10,782 nucleotides of DNA from Balneolaceae bacterium. Lineage in GTDB: Bacteria; Bacteroidota; Rhodothermia; Balneolales; Balneolaceae. The notes beneath the pieces are model-generated. The model was not told the DNA's origin. It saw only the letters and a program-made list of their open reading frames with translations, and did no database searches. Made by a program: the position numbers and the translations under genes. This document shows, one piece after another, positions 7,062 through 10,782 of this stretch (positions are counted from its first letter, which is position 1; each line of letters begins with the position of its first letter). The stretch covers positions 1-10,782 of the forward strand of contig SLGA01000146.1 of NCBI GenBank assembly GCA_007123985.1. The letters are read 5' to 3'.

Positions 7062-8177
7062 TTATGCGTAGCTGTTCAGCATTACCGGCATCACAAGCAT
7101 CAGCATCTCTTCACCTTCTTCTTCTTTTGCAGGTTTTACAATGCCAGCCCGGTTTGGAGTAGAGAATTCAAATCTTGCCTCTTCGCCATCCACATTGCTG
7201 AGCACATCTGCCAGATATTTTGCATTAAATCCAATCTCCATGCCGTCTGCGCTGTACTCGCAGGCAATAGTCTCTTTAGCTTCGCTGCTCATGTCGAGGT
7301 CTTCTGCGCGAATAGTAATTTTGTCGCGTTCGAGCTGCAGACGTATTTGCCGGGTAGAACTGCTTGAAAATACAGAAACACGACGTACGGTTGAGAGCAT
7401 CTGATTTTTATCGATCAGTAAATTTTTGTCGTTATCACGAGGTATCACCGATTCATAGTTGGGATACTGCTCGTTGATGAGCCTGGTAATTACAATGGTA
7501 CTGCCGCTTTTAAACTGTGCATGATCACTGGAAACTTTAAGCTCGCAATCGGCTCCATCCAATGCTTTCGATACAAGATTCAGCGCTTTATCCGGCACAA
7601 TAAACGAAAGAGGTTTTTCTGATGTGAAATTGCTGTTTATGAACCGTACAAGGCGATGCCCGTCTGTGGCTACAAACTTTGTTGCTTCTGTGCCAATATC
7701 AAAATAAACACCCATCATAGCAGGGCGGAGATCATCCGTTGAAACAGCGAACATTGTTTTGCTGATGGCGTTCTGAATAAGCTCCGTGTCTGTATTCAGT
7801 GTTTCGCCTGCTTCCATATCCGGGATTTCGGGAAATTCGTCCGCTTCTTCTCCAACAAGCTTATACTTGCCTTTATCTGTTTTGAACTCCACATTTTGAT
7901 CTGCATCCACTTCAAAAAAGACCGGGATATTCGGGAGCTGCCGCAATGTTTCCAGAAGACGTTTGGCGGGTATCGCAACAGAACCTTCCTCCTCGATTTC
8001 TGCATCGATGTACTCGATAATGGAAATTTCAAGATCGGTTGCAGTCAATTTAAGCCTGCCGTCTTCACTTTCAAATAGAATGGTTTCGAGAATAGGAAGG
8101 GTTGCCTTATTTGGTACCGCCCCGATCACTGCCGAAAGGCCTCCGTTTAAATCGTTGCTAGTTACATTAAATTTCAT
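7062..8177 (-). CDS. dnaN: DNA polymerase III beta subunit (sliding clamp)
   Basis: DnaN forms the dimeric ring that tethers DNA polymerase and repair factors to DNA. The product from this start is 371 residues, close to the family norm, and comprises three repeated clamp domains. It begins MKFNVTSNDLNGGL, matching the usual DnaN opening. TATDLEISI (about 45-53) and ATDGHRLV in the middle domain are conserved landmarks. The C-terminus MLVMPVMLNSYA corresponds to the MPMRL-type tail that shapes the protein-binding pocket, with Arg replaced by Met and four extra residues. I chose the ATG at 8177 because the in-frame upstream codon at 8183 is TTG and would add only Leu/Met-Thr. The gene is not beside dnaA here. 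It follows marR after 177 bases, so it probably has its own promoter. Confidence 0.96.
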   Translation of the reverse strand: MKFNVTSNDLNGGLSAVIGAVPNKATLPILETILFESEDGRLKLTATDLEISIIEYIDAEIEEEGSVAIPAKRLLETLRQLPNIPVFFEVDADQNVEFKTDKGKYKLVGEEADEFPEIPDMEAGETLNTDTELIQNAISKTMFAVSTDDLRPAMMGVYFDIGTEATKFVATDGHRLVRFINSNFTSEKPLSFIVPDKALNLVSKALDGADCELKVSSDHAQFKSGSTIVITRLINEQYPNYESVIPRDNDKNLLIDKNQMLSTVRRVSVFSSSSTRQIRLQLERDKITIRAEDLDMSSEAKETIACEYSADGMEIGFNAKYLADVLSNVDGEEARFEFSTPNRAGIVKPAKEEEGEEMLMLVMPVMLNSYA

Positions 8178-8280
8178 AGTCAAAAATCAAAATTTGTGGT
8201 CAGTTTTCTCGTGGGTTTTTCTAATACTTTTCCGTACGGTCAATCATCATATACTAACAAATCCTGTCTCTTACCGCAAC

Positions 8281-8303
8281 TTACAAAACATTGTGTAACA
8301 CAA
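8281..8303. promoter_or_regulatory. Overlapping inverted repeats upstream of dnaN
   Basis: TTGTGT-A-ACACAA at 8291-8303 is a perfect 13-bp dyad with 6-base arms. An overlapping 18-base imperfect palindrome (TTACAAAAC / ATTGTGTAA, 7 of 9 positions) covers 8281-8298. The site is in the 177-base gap between marR and dnaN, about 105 bases ahead of the dnaN start. The size fits MarR-type operators, but the protein that binds is unknown. Downstream on the minus strand, TTGCGG and TAGTAT separated by 17 bases form a weak candidate -35/-10 pair for dnaN. Confidence 0.35.
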
Positions 8304-8337
8304 AAATTCAATGCTTTTTGATTAAATTAAATCCTTT

Positions 8338-8357
8338 GAAAAAGTGAGTATAACTCA
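8338..8357 (-). terminator. Possible weak terminator of marR
   Basis: On the minus strand TGAGT-TAT-ACTCA (8345-8357, the first three bases being the marR stop codon) forms a 5-base-pair stem with a 3-base loop and is followed by CTTTTTC. The layout is that of an intrinsic terminator, but the stem is short and AT-rich, so its strength is doubtful. The same dyad could be a protein-binding site instead. Confidence 0.25.
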
Positions 8358-8810
8358 TTTCTCTTCGGGCCGGATACCCAGTTTTTTGCAAAGTTCAGAC
8401 AGCGTTCTCTTCTCCTCTTCGGTTAGCACACTGAACTCCTCTTTAATTCTTTCGAGATGTTTTGGGAAAAAGTCCTCAATTAACGCTTTACCTTCTTCCG
8501 TTAAGTGGATGAGTACGGCACGGCGTTCGTCAGGGTCTTTTTCCCGTTTTACGTATCCGCTTTTTTCAAGATTATCGATCACCATTGTGATATTTCCGCC
8601 GCTTTTCAGAAGTTTTTCTCCAATTGCACGCTGGTTCAGCGGACCGAGGTGCAGCAGAACTTCAAGTGTTCCAAACTGGCTAACGGTAAGATTTGCATCC
8701 GCAAGATGCCGGTTTAACCGGTTATTAATAGATTCGGTTGCCCTCATCATTTTTATGAATGCATTCAGTGTACTTTTATCTGACTTTGAACCTGAATAGT
8801 GAGTTCCCAT
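8355..8810 (-). CDS. MarR-family transcriptional regulator
   Basis: 151 residues, the normal MarR length. MarR proteins are dimeric winged-helix regulators that usually repress genes near their own and let go on binding small molecules or after oxidation. An N-terminal dimerisation helix (13-38) is followed by LTVSQFGTLEVLLHLG (41-56). The helix-turn-helix covers about 59-90 (NQRAIGEKLLKSGGNITMVIDNLEKSGYV). The wing KDPDERRAVLIHLT (91-104) carries the family DxRR motif. Long C-terminal helices (105-145) complete the dimer interface. The single Cys141 lies in the C-terminal helix, so OhrR-style N-terminal cysteine sensing is not indicated. The ligand and target are unknown. Short dyads lie in both flanking gaps and may be its operators. 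Confidence 0.92.
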   Translation of the reverse strand: MGTHYSGSKSDKSTLNAFIKMMRATESINNRLNRHLADANLTVSQFGTLEVLLHLGPLNQRAIGEKLLKSGGNITMVIDNLEKSGYVKREKDPDERRAVLIHLTEEGKALIEDFFPKHLERIKEEFSVLTEEEKRTLSELCKKLGIRPEEK

Positions 8811-8819
8811 ACCGTTTTT

Positions 8820-8832
8820 TGTTTAGTAAACA
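8820..8832. promoter_or_regulatory. 13-bp dyad in the marR leader, candidate autoregulatory operator
   Basis: TGTTTA-G-TAAACA is a perfect inverted repeat with 6-base arms, centred 16 bases upstream of the marR start codon. Position and symmetry fit negative autoregulation, which is usual for MarR proteins. That MarR binds here is inference. Confidence 0.4.
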
Positions 8833-8834
8833 TC

Positions 8835-8847
8835 AGCAGTTTCTGCT
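8835..8847. promoter_or_regulatory. Second 13-bp dyad upstream of marR
   Basis: AGCAG-TTT-CTGCT has 5-base arms and lies two bases beyond the TGTTTAGTAAACA dyad, with centres 15 bases apart. On the minus strand it is not followed by a T-run, so it is not a convincing tyrS terminator. Its half-site differs from the neighbouring dyad, so it may bind another factor or be coincidental. Confidence 0.28.
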
Positions 8848-8870
8848 AAATATAATTTATTTCCAAAGAT

Positions 8871-10085
8871 TTACGAGCTAACAAGGCGTGCATACTTTCT
8901 CTTCCCAACTTTCAGCTCCAGTTCATCGCCCGAAGAAATGGTAATGGCAAAATTGGGATCGGTTATTTTTTCTTCATTGATGCTCACACCACCCTGTTTC
9001 ATCATCCGCTTGGTTTCTCCGTTGCTGCCGGTCAGGCCCGCATCCGCAATAACATCCATAAGACGATGCTCACTTCCGGCTTCAAGCTCAATAACAGGAG
9101 CATCGTCCGGTATGTTCTTTTTGATAACCGTCTCCTCAAAATGTTTCCTTGCCGCAGCCGCAGCCTCCTCCCCGTGATACATTCGGGTAATGGCAAAAGC
9201 AAGCTGGTGTTTGGTATTCCTTGGATCCGATTCGGTTTTTATTTTCAGTTCAGGGAGCTCATCAACCGGAATATCTGTCACCAGTTCAAAGTAGGGATAG
9301 ATTAGCTCATCGGGAATGGAGAGAGATTTGCCATACATTTCATTGGCCGGTTCGTCAATGCCTATATAATTATCGTACGATTTACTCATTTTCATGGAGC
9401 CATCTGTACCAACAAGCAGCGGCATCATCAAACAAACCTGAGGATCAATTCCATCAGCTCTCTGTAAATCTCTTCCAACTAAAAGATTAAATTTCTGGTC
9501 GGTTCCACCCAGTTCAACATCCGATTTCAGATGTACAGAATCCTGGCCCTGCGCTAGTGGATAAAGGAATTCGTGAAGGGAAATCGGCTCATTATTTTGA
9601 TATCTTTTGGAAAAATCATCCCGTTCTATCATCCTGGCCACCGTAAGTTTTGACGATAACCGAATCACATCCATGAAGGTTATGGGGCCCAGCCAGTCGT
9701 TATTATTAACGATTGTTGTTTTGGATTCATCCAGAATTTTTTTTGCCTGCTCGATGTAGGTTTCCGCATTTACGCGTACTTCTTCGTCGGTTAACGGCGG
9801 ACGGGTTTTATTCTGCCCGGTTGGATCGCCGATCATGGCAGTAAATCCGCCGATAATCAGAATGGCCTCGTGCCCCAGATCCTGAAATTGTCGCAGTTTT
9901 CTTAAAATTACGGAGTGGCCAAGGTGAAGGTCTGGCCGGGTGGGATCAACCCCAAGTTTAATTTTTAATGGTGTATTGGTTTGGCGCGATTTTTTGAGCT
10001 TCTGTTTCAGCTCTTCTTCAGGAACAATCTCCACCGTTCCTCTTTTTATCACAGCCATTTGTTCTTCAACCGATATAAAACTCAT
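8871..10085 (-). CDS. tyrS: Tyrosyl-tRNA synthetase (class I)
   Basis: TyrRS charges tRNA-Tyr with tyrosine using ATP. The 404 residues match the longer bacterial TyrRS type. The Rossmann core holds the HIGH motif as HLGH (54-57) in VDPTRPDLHLGHSVIL. ELGGTDQKFNLLVGRDLQ (191-208) covers the Tyr/AMP pocket, and the KMSKS loop is intact at 232-236 in MKMSKSYDNYIGI. After a linker, residues 340-402 form an S4 RNA-binding domain (LMDVIADAGLTGSNGETKRMMKQGGVSIN plus the closing strands). The start ATG overlaps the stop of the CvpA-family gene by four bases (ATGA), which suggests translational coupling. No T-box-like leader is possible in that arrangement, so expression follows the upstream gene. marR begins 60 bases downstream. 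Confidence 0.97.
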   Translation of the reverse strand: MSFISVEEQMAVIKRGTVEIVPEEELKQKLKKSRQTNTPLKIKLGVDPTRPDLHLGHSVILRKLRQFQDLGHEAILIIGGFTAMIGDPTGQNKTRPPLTDEEVRVNAETYIEQAKKILDESKTTIVNNNDWLGPITFMDVIRLSSKLTVARMIERDDFSKRYQNNEPISLHEFLYPLAQGQDSVHLKSDVELGGTDQKFNLLVGRDLQRADGIDPQVCLMMPLLVGTDGSMKMSKSYDNYIGIDEPANEMYGKSLSIPDELIYPYFELVTDIPVDELPELKIKTESDPRNTKHQLAFAITRMYHGEEAAAAARKHFEETVIKKNIPDDAPVIELEAGSEHRLMDVIADAGLTGSNGETKRMMKQGGVSINEEKITDPNFAITISSGDELELKVGKRKYARLVSS

Positions 10086-10657
10086 GATTCGGGTTCAGGT
10101 TCAGGTTTATCAAATATTGGTAAGGATCGGAGCGTATTACTTTCTCTGATACTTTTTTCAATCGTCTCAACAAAATTTACAGCCTGCGGGTACACCGTTG
10201 CAATAATATCAAATGCTGCAGGGGCAAGTGTAATGGTTGTACTGTAGCTGAGTGAGTTCTGTCGTGATTCTTGATTGGGCCTGTCGAAGCCTGCAAGGAG
10301 CAGCAAAATTGCGCTAATGAGCAGCGCAACCTTTAATCCACCAAAAAAAGCACCGCTTACTGCGTTCAGAATACCCAGGCGGGCATAGGTAAAAATCCGT
10401 TCTAACCAAAAAGCAGTAACCTGCACAGCTGCCAGAGTTACAAAAAAGATAACTACACCGCTAACCAGAACAGCATTGTCCACATTATCAACAAATGGAC
10501 GCAAAAAACCGGAAACTGGGCCCATGTAATTAAACGTCACAAAAATGGCGATCACAAGCCCCGCAACACCAAAGAATTCTTGTATAAACCCCTTCATAAA
10601 ACCTCTGTAAGCGAAATAGCCAATCGGTACTAAAATAAAGAAGTCGAGTGCGTTCAT
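10082..10657 (-). CDS. cvpA: CvpA-family inner membrane protein
   Basis: 191 residues. Four membrane segments are visible at about 3-19, 27-44, 61-83 and 101-124. The opening NALDFFILVPIGYFAYRGFMKGFIQEFFG and the loop before the last helix (ARLGILNAVSGAFFGGLK, 92-109) are typical of the CvpA/colicin V production family. The tail after 125 is soluble and ends in a Glu/Pro-rich stretch (KPEPEPES). The biochemical role is not settled; family members affect colicin V export and envelope resistance to bile salts in Enterobacteria. The start lies six bases after the stop of the YqeY-type gene, and its own stop overlaps the tyrS start, so the three are probably one transcript. Confidence 0.87.
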   Translation of the reverse strand: MNALDFFILVPIGYFAYRGFMKGFIQEFFGVAGLVIAIFVTFNYMGPVSGFLRPFVDNVDNAVLVSGVVIFFVTLAAVQVTAFWLERIFTYARLGILNAVSGAFFGGLKVALLISAILLLLAGFDRPNQESRQNSLSYSTTITLAPAAFDIIATVYPQAVNFVETIEKSIRESNTLRSLPIFDKPEPEPES

Positions 10658-10663
10658 GCGTGG

Positions 10664-10782
10664 TCAGCTTGAGAGTTCATCTTTCACAACTGAACTAATC
10701 AATGCCCCGTCAGCTTTCCCTTTCAGCCTGCCCATTAGCGCTCCCATCACTTTGCCCATATCCGCCATGGACGAGGCACCCA
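10664..10782 (-). CDS. yqeY: GatB/YqeY domain-containing protein, C-terminal fragment
   Basis: Only the last 38 codons and the TGA stop are in the window; the gene continues past the right edge. The visible residues begin GASSMADMGKVMGALMGRLK and end VVKDELSS. This is the characteristic end of the YqeY family, which resembles the C-terminal tRNA-binding tail of GatB in the Asp/Glu-tRNA amidotransferase. YqeY proteins are short stand-alone versions whose function is not firmly established. The large GatB subunit could end similarly, but the tail sequence looks more like YqeY. The six-base gap to the CvpA-family gene points to cotranscription. Confidence 0.85.
   Translation of the reverse strand, partial: GASSMADMGKVMGALMGRLKGKADGALISSVVKDELSS

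Noticed and set aside
8232..8239. CCGTACGG 8-bp palindrome ahead of dnaN
   Set aside because: Too short to call an operator; flanking bases are not symmetric.
8344..8799. 151-codon open frame on the + strand opposite marR
   Set aside because: It covers marR almost exactly in antisense, is Ser/Arg/Phe-rich, and matches no family; the minus-strand product is a clear MarR protein.

Overview
The window looks like chromosomal DNA of a Balneolota/Rhodothermota-type bacterium (the wider Bacteroidota group, perhaps Balneolaceae). This is inferred from the protein style, from leaders that mostly lack a Shine-Dalgarno sequence, and from the DnaN tail. No marker gene settles the genus. I see no rRNA, tRNA, CRISPR, insertion sequence or phage gene, and no intergenic gap reaches 300 bases.

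Left part (1-3578, + strand). A perfect 18-bp LacI-type palindrome lies ahead of a two-gene carbohydrate unit: a secreted CBM9-like protein followed 24 bases later by a family-10-like (GHL10) glycoside hydrolase with a Tat-like leader. A small lipoprotein of unknown function comes next, then an uncharacterised winged-helix-like protein that ends in a possible sliding-clamp-binding pentapeptide.

Centre (3692-5326, + strand). argS (arginyl-tRNA synthetase) meets the following minus-strand gene tail to tail, with only three bases between the stop codons.

Right part (5330-10782, all - strand). In transcription order: the 3' end of a GatB/YqeY-domain gene, a CvpA-family membrane protein, tyrS (4-base overlap with the CvpA gene), a MarR-family regulator, dnaN (beta sliding clamp), an S-adenosylmethionine hydrolase (DUF62 family) and a class I SAM-dependent methyltransferase. 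Most of this is housekeeping. The two gaps flanking marR contain several short perfect inverted repeats that could be operators.

There is no clear undescribed multi-gene system here. The items most worth a second look are the LacI-type operator sitting on a candidate -33 element, the winged-helix protein with C-terminal QPSLF, the dyads around marR, the TVGH form of the ArgRS HIGH motif, and the SAM-hydrolase/methyltransferase neighbours.
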